DNA of 64,000 bases from Pantoea conspicua (GCF_002095315.1 NZ_MLFN01000002.1:62001-126000), one strand, 5' to 3'; positions 21,045 through 31,508 are shown, numbered from the stretch's first letter. Program-made: numbers and translations. The notes: generated by a model not told the origin, from the sequence alone.

Positions 21045-23405
21045 TCAAAAAAGACCCAGCTGCCCGGTAATCAGTGTAGCAAAGTCCCCTCCGACGAAAG
21101 GTAAAATCCCGTCGGCGACCGGTTGTAACTGCTTACTGACGTAGTGATCGTAATCCAGTGGCGTGGTTCGCGCCTCCAGTGGCTCCGGGCCAGCCGTCGC
21201 CATCACGTAACGAATCCGGCCGCCATTCTGGTACTGCAACGGCCGGTTTAATTTACGATTCTGCTCATCTGCCAGCCGGGCGGCACGGACGTGCGGCGGC
21301 ACATTTCGTTCATACTCTTTCAGCGGACGGCGCAGGCGTTTTTTATAAATCAGCTGATCGTCAAGTTCACCGGCCAGCAGCTGCGCCACGGTGGCGCGGA
21401 TATAGTCCTGCCACGGCTCACGATGGAAAATCCGGCTATAGAGCTGCTGCTGAAACTGCTGCGCCAGCGGCGTCCAGTCGGTACGTACCGACTCCAGCCC
21501 CTTGAACACCATGCGTTCGCCCGCCGCTTCACGGATCAGGCCGGCATAGCGTTTTTTACTGCCCTGTTCAGCGCCACGAATGGTAGGCATCAGAAAACGG
21601 CAGAAGTGATTTTCATACTCCAGCTCCAGCGCGCTGGTCAGACCCTGGGTCTGCTGCAGATGGTCACGCCACCAGGCGTTCACTTTTTGTGTCAGCTGCT
21701 GACCAATCGCTGCCGCATCCTGTTCATTGTGGGCCGATTTCAGCCAGACAAAGGTCGAGTCGGTATCGCCGTAAATCACATCGTAGCCTTCCGCCTCAAT
21801 CAGCGTGCGGGTCTGCTGCATAATGGCGTGACCACGCATCGTAATCGAGGAGGCGAGGCGCGGATCGAAAAAGCGGCAGGCGCTGGTGCCGAGTACGCCA
21901 TAAAACGCATTCATAATGATTTTCAGCGCCTGCGACAGTGGCTGGTTGCCCTGCTTTTTAGCGGCTTCGCGGCCCAGCCAGATCTGCTCGACGATAGCGG
22001 GCAGGCAGTGGGTATGACGTGAAAAGCGCGCCTCGCGAAAACCTTCCACCGAATCAACATCATCGGGGTGCGCCAGCCCTTCAACCAGCCCAACCGGATC
22101 GATCAGGAAGGTGCGGATAATCGACGGATAGAGGCTTTTGTAATCCAGCACCAGCACCGAGTCGTAAAGTCCCGGGCGCGAATCCATCACGTAACCGCCG
22201 GGGCTCGCTTCCGGCGCCACATCGCCGAGGTTCGGCGCGACAAAGCCGACCCGGTGCATGCGCGGAATATAAAGATGGCCAAACGCGGCGACCGAACCAC
22301 CGTGCCGATCCACTGCCAGGCCGTTCACTGCCGCGCGTTCCAGCAAAAACGGCATGATCGCCGTTTTGTGGAAAATGCGCGTCACCAGTTCACAATCTTT
22401 CAGGTTATAGCGCGCCAGCGCCGGTTTATCGTTGGCGAAGCGCCAGTTGATCTCCTCCATGCGCTGCCACGGATTATCGATCGCCTTGCCTTCGCCCAGT
22501 AACTGCTGCGACACCGATTCCAGGCTGAATGACGGAAAATCCCAGAAGGCGGACTTTAGCGCGTCGATACCATCAATGATCAGGCGGCCGCTGGCCTGGG
22601 CGAAAAACACGCCGGGCTTGAAGCCGTGCTCACGCCACTCCAGTGCGCTGTTCTGCCGGCCCATGCGCAGCGGAATAGCGTAGCGATCGGCGTGTTTCTG
22701 CAACACCCGCAGGTCAAACTGCACCACGTTCCAGCCAATGATCACGTCGGGATCGTGCTCAGCGAACCACTGATTGAGTGCTTCAATCAGTTGCGGTCGG
22801 GTATCGAGGTAGATCAGCTCAAAATCGAGTGCGCTGGCATCGCCGTTCGCCGGACCGAGCATGTAGACCTGGCGCTGGCCGCAACCCTCCAGCCCGATGC
22901 AGTAAAGCTCACCGTGCTGGGTGGTTTCAATATCCAGCGAGACCCATTTGAGCGGTGGCCGATAGTCGGGATGCGGCTTCAGCCGGGCGTTCACCACGCT
23001 GTCGCCCTGCGCATTGCCATCAAACCAGACCGGGGCAGTAATAAAACGCTCCATCAGGTAGCGTTCCGGCGGGCGGATATCCGCTTCATAGACCGGAATG
23101 CCCTGTTCACGCAGCCGCTTTTCGATATGCTGCAGCTGGCGGTTCTGCCGGCAATAGAGCCCGAACACCGGGCGCTGGCGAAAATCTTTGAGTTCAAGCG
23201 GCTGGATGCGCAGCTGACGCTCATCCTTTAGCAGCTCGCTGACCTGAGACTGAAACTCACGCGGAATAAACGCCACTGACTCCTGAACCGGCAGCACCAC
23301 GCGCTGGGCACCCTGATCGGTGGCGAGCCAGAGGATAATTTCACTGCCTTGCGGCGTATCGCGCCAGTGGCGGGTAAGCAGAAAACCTGCGCGGGGCCTA
23401 TTCAC
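21045..23405 (-). CDS. polB: DNA polymerase II
   Basis: A 786-residue family B polymerase (DinA) with 3'-5' proofreading, used in replication restart and translesion synthesis during the SOS response. ExoI is seen in [13 protein letters not shown] (about 154-166), the A motif in [14 protein letters not shown] (about 419-432), and the C motif as YGDTDS (about 545-550). The protein ends TGQLGLF, a clamp-binding-like tail. The start [14 protein letters not shown] adds three residues relative to E. coli (783). Here polB is followed upstream by dedA rather than the ara genes. Confidence 0.97.
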   Translation of the reverse strand: MNRPRAGFLLTRHWRDTPQGSEIILWLATDQGAQRVVLPVQESVAFIPREFQSQVSELLKDERQLRIQPLELKDFRQRPVFGLYCRQNRQLQHIEKRLREQGIPVYEADIRPPERYLMERFITAPVWFDGNAQGDSVVNARLKPHPDYRPPLKWVSLDIETTQHGELYCIGLEGCGQRQVYMLGPANGDASALDFELIYLDTRPQLIEALNQWFAEHDPDVIIGWNVVQFDLRVLQKHADRYAIPLRMGRQNSALEWREHGFKPGVFFAQASGRLIIDGIDALKSAFWDFPSFSLESVSQQLLGEGKAIDNPWQRMEEINWRFANDKPALARYNLKDCELVTRIFHKTAIMPFLLERAAVNGLAVDRHGGSVAAFGHLYIPRMHRVGFVAPNLGDVAPEASPGGYVMDSRPGLYDSVLVLDYKSLYPSIIRTFLIDPVGLVEGLAHPDDVDSVEGFREARFSRHTHCLPAIVEQIWLGREAAKKQGNQPLSQALKIIMNAFYGVLGTSACRFFDPRLASSITMRGHAIMQQTRTLIEAEGYDVIYGDTDSTFVWLKSAHNEQDAAAIGQQLTQKVNAWWRDHLQQTQGLTSALELEYENHFCRFLMPTIRGAEQGSKKRYAGLIREAAGERMVFKGLESVRTDWTPLAQQFQQQLYSRIFHREPWQDYIRATVAQLLAGELDDQLIYKKRLRRPLKEYERNVPPHVRAARLADEQNRKLNRPLQYQNGGRIRYVMATAGPEPLEARTTPLDYDHYVSKQLQPVADGILPFVGGDFATLITGQLGLF

Positions 23406-23458
23406 ATCGTCTCCAGACTCAGGATTTTTGATCGGTGAGAAAACCCGCTCAGTATAAC

Positions 23459-23497
23459 ATGGATATTTATACAGTTCCCGCCGCTGGGTTTTGTCAA
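23459..23497 (-). promoter_or_regulatory. polB promoter with degenerate LexA-like box
   Basis: On the minus strand TTGACA (23492-23497) and TGTATA (23468-23473) are 18 bases apart. The -10 overlaps CTGTATAAATATCCAT (23459-23474), which has one good LexA half (CTGT) and a poor second half (CCAT where ACAG is expected). E. coli polB has a stronger SOS box at the same place. Promoter likely, LexA control uncertain. Confidence 0.45.
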
Positions 23498-23518
23498 CAT
23501 TGTCCTACAATTCTTGCC

Positions 23519-23547
23519 TTGACGCTGTGCGGCTGGCTCTGGACAAT
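23519..23547 (+). promoter_or_regulatory. probable dedA promoter
   Basis: TTGACG (23519-23524) and GACAAT (23542-23547) with a 17-base spacer, ending 29 bases before the dedA ATG. Confidence 0.5.
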
Positions 23548-23576
23548 CCAGCCTTCTGCTTTTTCTAAGGAAGTTT

Positions 23577-24340
23577 ATGGAAGCCTGGGTACAACACCTG
23601 TTTACGCAGTCGCTGGAGTGGGCGCTGTTTGCGGTAGCGCTGGTCACTTTTCTGGAATCGCTGGCGCTGGTCGGGCTGTTGCTGCCGGGTACCGTGCTGA
23701 TGGCGAGTCTGGGTGCGCTGGTGGGCAGCGGACAGATTGGTCTTTATCCGGCCTGGGCGGCGGGCTTTGCCGGTTGCCTGATTGGTGACTGGGTTTCCTA
23801 CGGTATCGGCTGGAAATTTCAGGGGCCGCTGCATCGCTGGAAGTATCTGCAAAAGTATAAAGGTTTGCTGGATAAAACCGAACACGCGCTGCATCAGCAC
23901 AGCATGTTTACCATTCTGGTGGGGCGCTTTGTCGGGCCGACGCGTCCGCTGATCCCGCTGGCCGCGGGAATGCTGGAGCTGCCGGTACGTAAATTCCTGC
24001 CGCCAAACCTGATTGGCTGCATTCTGTGGCCGCCGCTCTATCTGCTGCCCGGTATTCTGGCAGGTGTGGCGGTGGATGTTCCCGAGGCGGCGCAGGGCGG
24101 CAACTTCAAGTGGCTGCTGCTGACGGCCGCGATTGTGGTGTGGCTGGGTGGCTGGCTGGGTGGCGCTGGTGGCGCAGTGGCAGGAAGCAGGATTGGGCGA
24201 GCGCGTATCTGCCGCCGGAACGGCTGCGCTGGCTGGGACCGCTGGGGCTGGCGGTCGCCATCGCCGCCTTCGTCGGCATTCAGTTTCATCCGATGATGCC
24301 GATTTTCCGTCACCTGCTGTGGCAGGTCTTTTTCGAATAA
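23577..24340 (+). pseudogene. yabI: DedA-family inner membrane protein, frameshifted as read
   Basis: A DedA/SNARE-associated (VTT) family membrane protein; relatives act as undecaprenyl-phosphate or lipid transporters, but this member's role is unproven. Strong family segments are FLESLALVGLLLPGT near the N-terminus and HSMFTILVGRFVGPTRPL in the centre, with several hydrophobic helices. The frame breaks at about residue 195: GGGTGG at 24158-24163 needs one more T to read GGT TGG. With that base the protein continues WRWWRSGRKQDW to VFFE and is 254 residues, the E. coli YabI length. As read, a 239-residue product has a scrambled tail. The AAGGAAG site is at 23567-23573. It converges on thiQ with one base between the stop codons. 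Confidence 0.85.
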
Positions 24341-24341
24341 T

Positions 24342-25043
24342 TTAGCGGCGCGGGATGCCCAGTACCTCAGCTTCCCGCGTCTCGCCCGACAGCAACTGTT
24401 GGGTCGCGCCATCCCAGTAAACCCGACCATCGACAATCACTACGCTGCGCGGCGCGATTTGCTGCGCATCTTCCAGGCTGTGTGACACCATCAGCAGCGT
24501 GATGCTGCGGGCTTCGCACACCGAGCGCACCAGTTGCAGCATTTCGCTGCGCAGCGCCGGGTCCAGCGCTGAAAAGGGCTCATCCAGCAGCAGCACCGGA
24601 CGGTCACGCAGCAGGCAGCGCGCCAGTGCCACGCGCTGCCGTTGTCCACCTGACAGCTCGCCCGGCAGCCGCGTTAGCAGACCGCCCAGTCCCACCTGTT
24701 CGGCCAGCGCAGTCAGTTGCTGGCGCTGGTCCGCGTTCAGCTTCAACCCCGGATGCAGTCCCAGCGCCATGTTCTGCTGTACGCTGAGGTGCGGAAACAG
24801 ATTGTTTTCCTGAAACAGCATGGAGACCGGCCGTCTGGCCGGTACGCTGTGGCTGTGGTCCTGTCCATCAATCATCAGCGTGCCCTGACGAATCGGCAGA
24901 AATCCGGCGATCAGGCTGAGCAACGTGCTTTTTCCCGCCCCGCTGGGTCCGAGGATCGCCAGCCGCTCGCCGCGTTCGGCGTGCAGGCTGAAGCGCATCG
25001 GCAGGTGCTGATAAAGGTAGGTGAGGTTATTCAGAGTCAGCAT
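24342..25043 (-). CDS. thiQ: thiamine ABC transporter ATP-binding protein
   Basis: A 233-residue ATPase of the ThiBPQ importer for thiamine, thiamine phosphate and TPP. Walker [10 protein letters not shown] (about 32-40), signature [12 protein letters not shown] (about 128-139) and Walker [13 protein letters not shown] (about 150-161) are intact, with a downstream HSLEDA switch. Its start overlaps the end of thiP by 17 bases, as in E. coli. The gene itself is undamaged although thiB and thiP upstream are shifted as read. Confidence 0.96.
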   Translation of the reverse strand: MLTLNNLTYLYQHLPMRFSLHAERGERLAILGPSGAGKSTLLSLIAGFLPIRQGTLMIDGQDHSHSVPARRPVSMLFQENNLFPHLSVQQNMALGLHPGLKLNADQRQQLTALAEQVGLGGLLTRLPGELSGGQRQRVALARCLLRDRPVLLLDEPFSALDPALRSEMLQLVRSVCEARSITLLMVSHSLEDAQQIAPRSVVIVDGRVYWDGATQQLLSGETREAEVLGIPRR

Positions 25044-26636
25044 GGCGGCCCGGTAATTTTTCCATCAGGGTGAACAGCAACAAACAGAGTAGCAGCAGCA
25101 GCAGAGCGGTCACTGCGCCATCGGCGCCGCGATAGGCACCGATCTGTTGATAAAGGTAGAACGGTAGCGTGCGGAAGTCGGCGTTACCAAACAGCGCCAC
25201 GACACCAAAATCACCAATCGACAGCACGCAGGCAAATGCCAGCGCCTGCGCCAGCGGACGTTTCAGCGCCCGCAGTTCTATCAACCGCAGCCGGTTCCAG
25301 CCGTGGATATCCAGTGACTCGCAGAGCCAGCCGTAGCGCCCGGCGATGTCACGCATCGGGTTCTCCAGCACTTTCAGCGCATAGGGAATGGCGATCAGCG
25401 CATTGGTGAAGATCACCAGCCCATCTGCTGAGTCCGGCAGGCCGACGGTGGCGTTAAACAGCAAAAAGAAACCGGTCGCCAGTACAATCCCTGGCATTGC
25501 CAGAATCAGCATCCCGCTGGTGTCAATCAGCTGCGCCGCGACCGGACGCTGGCGCAGGCGCAACTCGCGACTGCTCCACAGCAGCATCAGCGTCAGTATC
25601 ACACAGAGCAGACCGGCACCCATCGCGATACGCAATGAGGTCAGTGTCGCCTGCCACAGTGCTGGCTCGGCCAGCGCGCCGCGCAGGCCGCCGTGCAAAC
25701 CATCCACCACTACCGCCGCCAGCGGTGGCAACAGCAGCAGTAACGCCAGCACAATCAGCAGTCCATCGGTCAGCTGCGCCAGGCGCGAACCTGCGGATCG
25801 CGCCAGCCGCGAAGCTGGCTGGTGCCGACGGGAATCGCCTTGCTGAAACGCTGGCTGAGCAGCACCAGCGTCAGACAGCAGCCGAGCTGAATCAGCGCCA
25901 GCAGGGCGGCTCGTCCGGGATCGTAGTCATAACTGAGCGCCTGAAAAATCGCCAGTTCAATGGTGGTGGCCTGCGGCCCGCCGCCCAGCGACAGCACAGT
26001 GGCGAAGCTGGCGAAGCAGAGCATAAAGATCAGCGCGCCGGTCGGCAGCAGCTGACGACGCAGCCACGGCCACTCCAGCAACCGAAAGTGGTGCCAGCCG
26101 CGCAGATCGAGTTGCGCCGCCAGCTGGCGCTGTTCCGCCGGAATACTCTCCAGCGCCTGTAGCATCAGGCGCGTCGCCAGCGGCAGGTTGAAAAAGACGT
26201 GTGCCAGCAGAATGCCCTGCAGGCCATAAGGTGAGAAGTGGTAATCGATGCCCAACAGCTGACAAATCTGCGCCAGCCAGCCGACGCGGCCATAGACTGT
26301 CAGCAAGCCGAACACCGCCACCAGCACTGGCAGCACCAGCGTCATGGCGCACAGGCGCAGCACTAACTGACGGCCGGGAAAGCGGCGTCGATAGAGGGCG
26401 CGGGCCAGCGGCAGGGCAGGCAGCAACGACAGCAGGGCAGAGAGCAGCGCCTGACCAAAGGAAAAGGCGATAACATGGTGCAGATACGCGTCCTGCAACA
26501 CGCTGAGCCAGTCGGTGACCGGCGCTGCATTCCACAGCGAGCCAAAGGCGAACAGCGCCACGCTGATTAACAGCAGCGTGGCGAGCGAACCGGAAATCAG
26601 CCAGCGTGGCATCAGCGGCTGACGGCGCGTTGCCAC
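25027..26636 (-). pseudogene. thiP: thiamine ABC transporter permease, frameshifted as read
   Basis: The two-fold fused permease of the thiamine importer, with many hydrophobic helices and two EAA-type loops: AAQLDLRGWHHFRLLEWP in the first half, and a second near CESLDIHGWNRLRLIELRAL. The frame breaks at about residue 282-287, between the halves (QVRAW), at 25775-25795. Adding one base joins the 288-residue first part to the 241-residue second part and gives 536 residues, exactly the E. coli length. The break is in the linker, so two half-permeases could in principle be made, but the second half lacks an obvious ribosome-binding site. The start at 26636 overlaps the thiB end by 25 bases, as in E. 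coli. Confidence 0.87.
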
Positions 26637-27596
26637 TGGCTAATCCAGCCTGAACGCTGGCTGGCGACCGCTTCCGGCGAGTATTGCAGTGCGGTGGCGG
26701 GCACCTTCAGAGTGGAAAATCCGGCGGGCAGGGGGGTGTTGATCACCGGATACATCCAGTTGCCGGTCGGGATGGTGTTCTGGAACGCGGGCGACACCAT
26801 AAACTGCATGAACTGCTGCGCCAGTTTCGGCTGTTTGCTGCTGGCTAACTGTGCGGCGACCTCAACCTGCAGATAGTGCCTTCGGCAAACGGCGCGGCGG
26901 CGTAGTTCTCTTTTTTCTCTTCGATGATGTGGTAAGCAGGCGAGGTGGTATAGCTCAGCACCAGATCGCCTTCCCCTTTCAGGAACAGGCCATAGGCTTC
27001 ACTCCAGCCCTTGGTGACGGTCACGGTTTTCTGCGCCAGCTTTTGCCACGCCTGCGGTGCCTGATCGCCATAGACTTTTTGCATCCACAGCAGCAGACCT
27101 AATCCTGGCGTACTGGTGCGCGGATCTTCGTAGATCACCCGCCATTTTTCCGGGCTCTCTACCAGCTCTTTCAGGCTTTTCGGCGGATTTTTCAGGCGGG
27201 TTTTGTCATAGACGAAGGCGAAATAGCCGTAGTCAAACGGGACAAAGGTGCTGTCATGCCAGCCGCCCGGTAGCGTCAGCTGCGCGGTATCGACCTGACT
27301 GGCGGCGAACAGGCCGGTTTTTGCGCCGCCTGCAGCAGGTTGTTATCCAGGCCCAGTACCAGATCGGCTTTGCTGTTTTTGCCTTCCATCCGCACGCGAT
27401 TCAGCAGCGACACGCCATCTTCCAGCGTGACAAATTTCAGTTCGCAGCCGCATTGTGCTTCGAAGGCTTTTTTGATCGCCGGGCCAGGCCCCCAGTCAGC
27501 GGAGAAGGAGTCGTAGGTGTAAACCGTGAGCACCGGTTTAGCAGCCAGTACCGGGGTGGAGAGTAACAGCAGCAGTGGCAGAACTTTGTTTAACAC
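26612..27596 (-). pseudogene. thiB: thiamine-binding periplasmic protein, two frameshifts as read
   Basis: Substrate-binding protein of ThiBPQ (TbpA). An 18-19-residue signal peptide (TPVLA) precedes KPVLTVYTYDSFSADWGPGP. The frame breaks twice: at about residue 92 (five T at 27318-27322, coding CAAAAACC where CAAAAAACC is needed) and at about residue 239 (26877-26880, coding GAAGGCAC where GAAGGCCAC is needed). Each needs one extra base. Both restored, the protein is 328 residues (E. coli 327), with conserved RTSTPGLGLLLWMQKVYGD in the middle and NWMYPV near the end. As read it would stop after about 106 residues. An upstream TPP riboswitch is intact. Confidence 0.87.
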
Positions 27597-27650
27597 TTTG
27601 CGCTCCTTCGGGAGAATAGGGGATGAGTCGCAAAGGATCTGAGCAGCAGG

Positions 27651-27730
27651 TCTCTCAAATCCCTACGTCGGTATTAACCGAATCAGGTTCGACGGGTCTT
27701 TCTCAGCCGCACGCGGCACCCCGTTGAGAA
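27651..27730 (-). ncRNA. TPP riboswitch (THI element) of thiBPQ
   Basis: On the minus strand the conserved thi-box elements appear in order: GGGGTGC, GGCTGAGA (CTGAGA at 27701-27706), GACCC, AACCTGAT (27682-27688 region), GGTTAATACC and GTAGGGA. The closing P1 helix pairs TCTCAA (27724-27729) with TTGAGA (27653-27658). TPP binding is expected to lower thiB translation or transcription. It lies 55 bases before the thiB ATG. Confidence 0.95.
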
Positions 27731-27768
27731 CGTCACATTCTAGTCATTTCAGCCGCAGCGCGAAAGCG

Positions 27769-29430
27769 TTACAGCGCGGGCGGCGCAAACCAGGCAGATT
27801 TAAAATCGAACCAGCCCAGCGTATTCATCCTCACGCCACGCATACTGCGCTGGCCTTCCAGCAGCAGCCAGTGATGAAACAGCGGGTGCAGACCCGCCTC
27901 CTCCACTAACCGCTTACTCCATTCCGCCAGCGGCAGTGCCTTTTCGCGCCAGCGGGCGGCATCTGCCTGCCAGTCAATCGGCAGGCAGTGATGCAGCAGC
28001 GGGATCTCATAGAGCTGGGCAAACAGTGAGAAGGCCAGCGGCAGGGTGAAATTCACGCTGCCGAGCCAGATATCGCTGTCAGCCTCGCCCTGATGCCAGC
28101 ATTCATAACTGACCTCGCGTGTTTCCAGCGTGACGCCTTGCTGCGCCAGCAGCGGACGCAGCGCATTGGCGATCCCTTCGTGTTCGACGTGCTGGCTATA
28201 CCAGGTCAGCGTCAGATGGGTCAGACCGGGCGGCTTTTCTACCGGCGTCAGATCGCGCCGGTGATGCCAGCGCGGCAGCAGGCCATAGGCCGGAAACCAG
28301 TAGCGCTGATAGCCAACGCCTGCGTGATTGAGCAGGGCGATGGGATTAAACAGATAGCTGACCCAACGCCGTATCGCCTCGTCGCGGCCCTTTTCTGAGC
28401 GCTGATCAAACAGCAAATAGTAGCACCCCTCTTCGAGGCGGCTCTCTTCCTGGATCTCATCTGCGCCGTCGCCCTGCAGACGCACGCCCGCATAGACCAG
28501 CTCATCGCTGATATCCGGCAATACCCAGATAGAGACATCATCAATCAGGGCGCGAAAGCCGAAATAATCATCAAAGGCTTCAATCTTCAACTGACTTTCC
28601 TGATTGCGGATCACGCTGTAAGGGCCAGTGCCAATCGGCTGGCGGGCAAAGTCGCGTAGCGTTGGCCACTCGCGTGGCAGGATCATGGCGCTGACGCTGG
28701 CCAGCAACCAGGGTAACCAGTCATCGGGCTGGCTTAAGGTGATATCCAGCGTCCAGGGCGCGGGCGAGTCGATCTGCTGAATGTGGGAAAACAGCGGCTG
28801 CTGGCGCTGGCGTTCCAGCGAGTCGATCACGTCGGCCATCTCCAGCTCACGACCATGATGAAAGCGAATCGCCGGACGCAGAAAGAAGCGCCAGTGCAGC
28901 GGGGAGGTCTGCTGCCAGTGATGGGCGATATCGGCCTCGATTTCCCCGTTTTCCTCATTTATGCGCGTCAGGCCGTTGAAAATCTGGCGGGCAATATGGG
29001 TTTCGGAGCGGCGCAGGGCGGAGCCAGGTTGCAGATTAAGCAGCGGACGGTAATAAAGCACCCGCAGAATGTGTTTGCCCTGGCGAAAGCTGCGGCCCAG
29101 GTGAGCGCCAATCATCTGCCTGACCTGATTTTTATCGCCGACCAGCTGCACCAGCTGATCGATGCGATCCTGCTCCAGCAGATCCTCGGCGCGCTGCTGC
29201 TGTAGCGCCAGGCCGGTGTAGCAAAACGTGAGCTGCGAGCGCTTACCACGTCCGGCCTCAGCCTGCCAGATCAACCAGCCGGCAGCCTGCATCCGGTTGA
29301 GTAAATTACGCATGTGACGGCGCGAACAGTGCAGCAGGTCAGCCAGTTCGCTGAGGGTGATATCCTGCGTCTGACCCTGACAGCTTTGCCACAGGCGGAT
29401 AAACTGCTGCTTCAGACGAGATGAGGACAT
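27769..29430 (-). CDS. sgrR: transcriptional regulator of sugar-phosphate stress
   Basis: A 553-residue activator of the small RNA gene sgrS when glucose-6-phosphate-like sugars accumulate. An N-terminal winged-helix domain ([20 protein letters not shown], about 22-41) is followed by a long solute-binding-protein-like domain (SBP_bac_5 type, with [17 protein letters not shown]) thought to sense the metabolite. I chose the ATG at 29430 ([14 protein letters not shown]) by alignment with E. coli (551 residues) and a GGAGT site upstream; an earlier in-frame ATG adds 29 non-family residues. It is divergent from sgrS and setA. Confidence 0.95.
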   Translation of the reverse strand: MSSSRLKQQFIRLWQSCQGQTQDITLSELADLLHCSRRHMRNLLNRMQAAGWLIWQAEAGRGKRSQLTFCYTGLALQQQRAEDLLEQDRIDQLVQLVGDKNQVRQMIGAHLGRSFRQGKHILRVLYYRPLLNLQPGSALRRSETHIARQIFNGLTRINEENGEIEADIAHHWQQTSPLHWRFFLRPAIRFHHGRELEMADVIDSLERQRQQPLFSHIQQIDSPAPWTLDITLSQPDDWLPWLLASVSAMILPREWPTLRDFARQPIGTGPYSVIRNQESQLKIEAFDDYFGFRALIDDVSIWVLPDISDELVYAGVRLQGDGADEIQEESRLEEGCYYLLFDQRSEKGRDEAIRRWVSYLFNPIALLNHAGVGYQRYWFPAYGLLPRWHHRRDLTPVEKPPGLTHLTLTWYSQHVEHEGIANALRPLLAQQGVTLETREVSYECWHQGEADSDIWLGSVNFTLPLAFSLFAQLYEIPLLHHCLPIDWQADAARWREKALPLAEWSKRLVEEAGLHPLFHHWLLLEGQRSMRGVRMNTLGWFDFKSAWFAPPAL

Positions 29431-29467
29431 AAAAGAGGAACTCCCTGTGAAAAGCGCTCTGTTTTTC

Positions 29468-29504
29468 TTGCCCCATTTTAAGGGCAAACTTTCCCTAATG
29501 GGAA
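29468..29504. promoter_or_regulatory. paired palindromes between sgrR and sgrS
   Basis: TTGCCC-N8-GGGCAA (29468-29487) and TTCCC-N4-GGGAA (29491-29504) lie side by side in the divergent sgrR/sgrS promoter region. SgrR is known to bind this interval in E. coli, so these are candidate operator sites. That assignment is inference. Confidence 0.35.
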
Positions 29505-29505
29505 G

Positions 29506-29619
29506 AGCGGGAGGCATTCAGCAATGAATGGCGTTCGACCCTCATGCCGCTGTTCAGCGGGATGCTTTTCTGAGTAGGGTGCATTTACACCGCCAGCAGA
29601 TGATCTCTGCTGGCTTTTT
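29506..29619 (+). ncRNA. sgrS: SgrS small RNA homologue without SgrT
   Basis: The 3' end has the hallmarks of enteric SgrS: the ptsG-pairing segment TCTGAGTAGGGTG (29569-29581), a small GGTG/CACC hairpin (29578-29591), then a 9-bp terminator stem gccagcaga / tctgctggc (29592-29614) ending in five T. E. coli SgrS has the same order. SgrS pairs through Hfq with ptsG mRNA and blocks glucose uptake. No SgrT-like reading frame is present; a 17-codon frame at 29524 bears no resemblance to it. The 5' end is approximate, placed after a weak CCTAAT -10. Location between sgrR and setA supports the call. Confidence 0.8.
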
Positions 29620-29682
29620 CATGCTGCACGGTATCGTCTACCCTTCTTCTCTTCCCCTATTCATCCTGTAAGGGATTTCGGT

Positions 29683-30861
29683 ATGAAATCGCTGTTAGCG
29701 CGGCAGCGCCGCATCAATCCGGTCTACCTCGCTTTTATGGTCGCCTCGTTCATGCTGGGTGTGGCCGGTGCGCTGCAGGCACCGACGCTCAGTTTGTTTT
29801 TAACCCGTGAGGTGCAGGCTCGCCCGTTCTGGGTCGGGCTGTTTTTCACCATCAACGCGGTGGCCGGTATTGTGGTGAGTATGCTGGTGGCGAAGCGATC
29901 GGACAGCGTCGGCGATCGTCGTAACATCATTCTGTTCTGCTGCCTGATGGCACTGGTCAATGCGCTGCTGTTTGCTTTTACCCGTCATTATCTGACGCTG
30001 ATTACTCTCGGTGTGCTGCTGTCGGCGCTGGCCAGCGTTTCGATGCCGCAGCTGTTCGCGCTGGCGCGTGAATATGCTGACCAGTCGGCGCGGGAAGCGG
30101 TGATGTTCAGTTCAGTGATGCGTGCGCAGCTGTCGCTGGCGTGGGTGATCGGACCGCCGCTGTCATTCGCGCTGGCGCTGAACTACGGCTTCGTGACGCT
30201 GTTTATAGTGGCGGCAGCGCTGTTTCTGATCTGCATTCTGCTGGTGTGGTTTACCCTGCCGTCGGTACCGCGTGCCACACCGCTGCTGCAAAGCGGCGGT
30301 CTGCCGCTGACCGGCTGGCGGGACCGGGATGTGCGGCTGCTGTTCATCGCCTCGGTGACCATGTGGGCCTGCAACACCATGTATATCATCGATATGCCGC
30401 TCTACATCAGTACCACGCTGGGATTGCCGGAAAAGCTGGCCGGCCTGCTGATGGGCACCGCCGCCGGGCTGGAGATTCCGGTGATGCTGCTGGCCGGACA
30501 TTATGCCCGCAAGGTGGGCAAACGGCGGCTAATGCTGCTGGCCGTGGCGGCAGGTGTGCTGTTCTACCTCGGGTTGGTATTATTCAATTCGCGGACCTCT
30601 TTAATGGTGTTACAGCTGTTTAATGCGGTCTTTGTCGGGATTATCGCCGGGATTGGCATGCTATGGTTTCAGGATTTAATGCCGGGGCGGCCAGGTGCGG
30701 CCACAACGATGTTCACTAACTCTATTTCGACCGGCATGATTCTGGCTGGGGTGATTCAGGGAACCCTGAGTGAGCGACTGGGGCATGAGGCGGTGTACTG
30801 GCTGGCGTTTGTGCTGGCGATAGTGGCTTTTGTGATGTCGGCGCGGGTACGGGATGTCTGA
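29683..30861 (+). CDS. setA: sugar efflux transporter SetA
   Basis: A 392-residue major facilitator of the inner membrane with about 12 hydrophobic helices and the MFS loop AKRSDSVGDRRN between helices 2 and 3. It exports glucosides and non-metabolisable sugars and is co-expressed with SgrS in E. coli to relieve sugar-phosphate stress. Length equals E. coli SetA. The ATG at 29683 has AAGGGA upstream. The SgrS terminator ends 64 bases before it, so expression may need read-through or a promoter in 29620-29682. Confidence 0.93.
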   Translation: MKSLLARQRRINPVYLAFMVASFMLGVAGALQAPTLSLFLTREVQARPFWVGLFFTINAVAGIVVSMLVAKRSDSVGDRRNIILFCCLMALVNALLFAFTRHYLTLITLGVLLSALASVSMPQLFALAREYADQSAREAVMFSSVMRAQLSLAWVIGPPLSFALALNYGFVTLFIVAAALFLICILLVWFTLPSVPRATPLLQSGGLPLTGWRDRDVRLLFIASVTMWACNTMYIIDMPLYISTTLGLPEKLAGLLMGTAAGLEIPVMLLAGHYARKVGKRRLMLLAVAAGVLFYLGLVLFNSRTSLMVLQLFNAVFVGIIAGIGMLWFQDLMPGRPGAATTMFTNSISTGMILAGVIQGTLSERLGHEAVYWLAFVLAIVAFVMSARVRDV

Positions 30862-30866
30862 CGCAG

Positions 30867-30892
30867 ACAGGGCGACGGTCACGTCGCCCTGT
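30867..30892. terminator. bidirectional terminator between setA and leuD
   Basis: Perfect 10-bp stem acagggcgac (30867-30876) / gtcgccctgt (30883-30892) with a 6-base loop, midway between the two convergent stop codons. T-rich only weakly on the plus side. Confidence 0.65.
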
Positions 30893-30899
30893 TGGTTTA

Positions 30900-31505
30900 T
30901 CAGCGCAGGTAGGCCGGCTGATTCTGCTCATACTGCGAGATTGATGCTTCGTGTTGCAGCGTCAGACCGATACTGTCGAGGCCGTTAATCATGCAGTGAC
31001 GGCGGAAGCTGTCGAGCTCGAACGGATAGACTTTATCCCCCGCAGTGACCGTCTGGGCTTCCAGATCGACCGTAAAGCGAATGCCGGGTTGGGCCGCCAC
31101 CAGTTTAAACATCTCATCCACTTCCTGTTCGCTTAATTTCACCGGCAGCAGCTGGTTATTGAAGCTGTTGCCGTAAAAAATGTCGGCGAAGCTCGGCGCA
31201 ATCACCACGTGGAAACCGAAATCGGTCAGCGCCCAGGGCGCATGCTCACGTGATGAGCCGCAGCCGAAGTTTTCGCGCGCCAGCAGAATGCTGGTGCCTT
31301 TAAACTCCGGCTTGTTGAGCACAAAGCCCGGTGTCGGCACCGTGCCGGCATCATCTTCAAAGCGCCAGTCGTGGAACAGATGCTGGCCGAAGCCGGTACG
31401 GGTCACTTTCTGTAAAAACTGCTTAGGAATGATGGCGTCAGTATCAACGTTAGCCGCATCCAGTGGCGCAACGATGCCGGTGTGTTGGGTAAATTTATTC
31501 GCCAT
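30900..31505 (-). CDS. leuD: 3-isopropylmalate dehydratase small subunit
   Basis: A 201-residue subunit that, with LeuC, isomerises 2- to 3-isopropylmalate in leucine synthesis. The swivel-domain motif [15 protein letters not shown] (about 74-88) and [11 protein letters not shown] near the N-terminus are typical. Length equals E. coli. It is the last gene of leuLABCD, with its ATG three bases after the leuC stop. Confidence 0.97.
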   Translation of the reverse strand: MANKFTQHTGIVAPLDAANVDTDAIIPKQFLQKVTRTGFGQHLFHDWRFEDDAGTVPTPGFVLNKPEFKGTSILLARENFGCGSSREHAPWALTDFGFHVVIAPSFADIFYGNSFNNQLLPVKLSEQEVDEMFKLVAAQPGIRFTVDLEAQTVTAGDKVYPFELDSFRRHCMINGLDSIGLTLQHEASISQYEQNQPAYLR

Positions 31506-31508
31506 GAC

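Noticed and set aside
25027-25752. Second half of thiP as an independent half-permease
   Set aside because: No ribosome-binding site ahead of its first start codon, and one added base restores the known fused permease of the exact family length.
26845-27138. The middle thiB fragment as a separate small gene
   Set aside because: It aligns with the central part of ThiB and is joined to both flanks by single-base corrections, so it is a piece of one gene.
29524-29577. 17-codon frame MNGVRPSCRCSAGCFSE as a possible SgrT
   Set aside because: No resemblance to SgrT, far shorter, and it runs into the ptsG-pairing segment.
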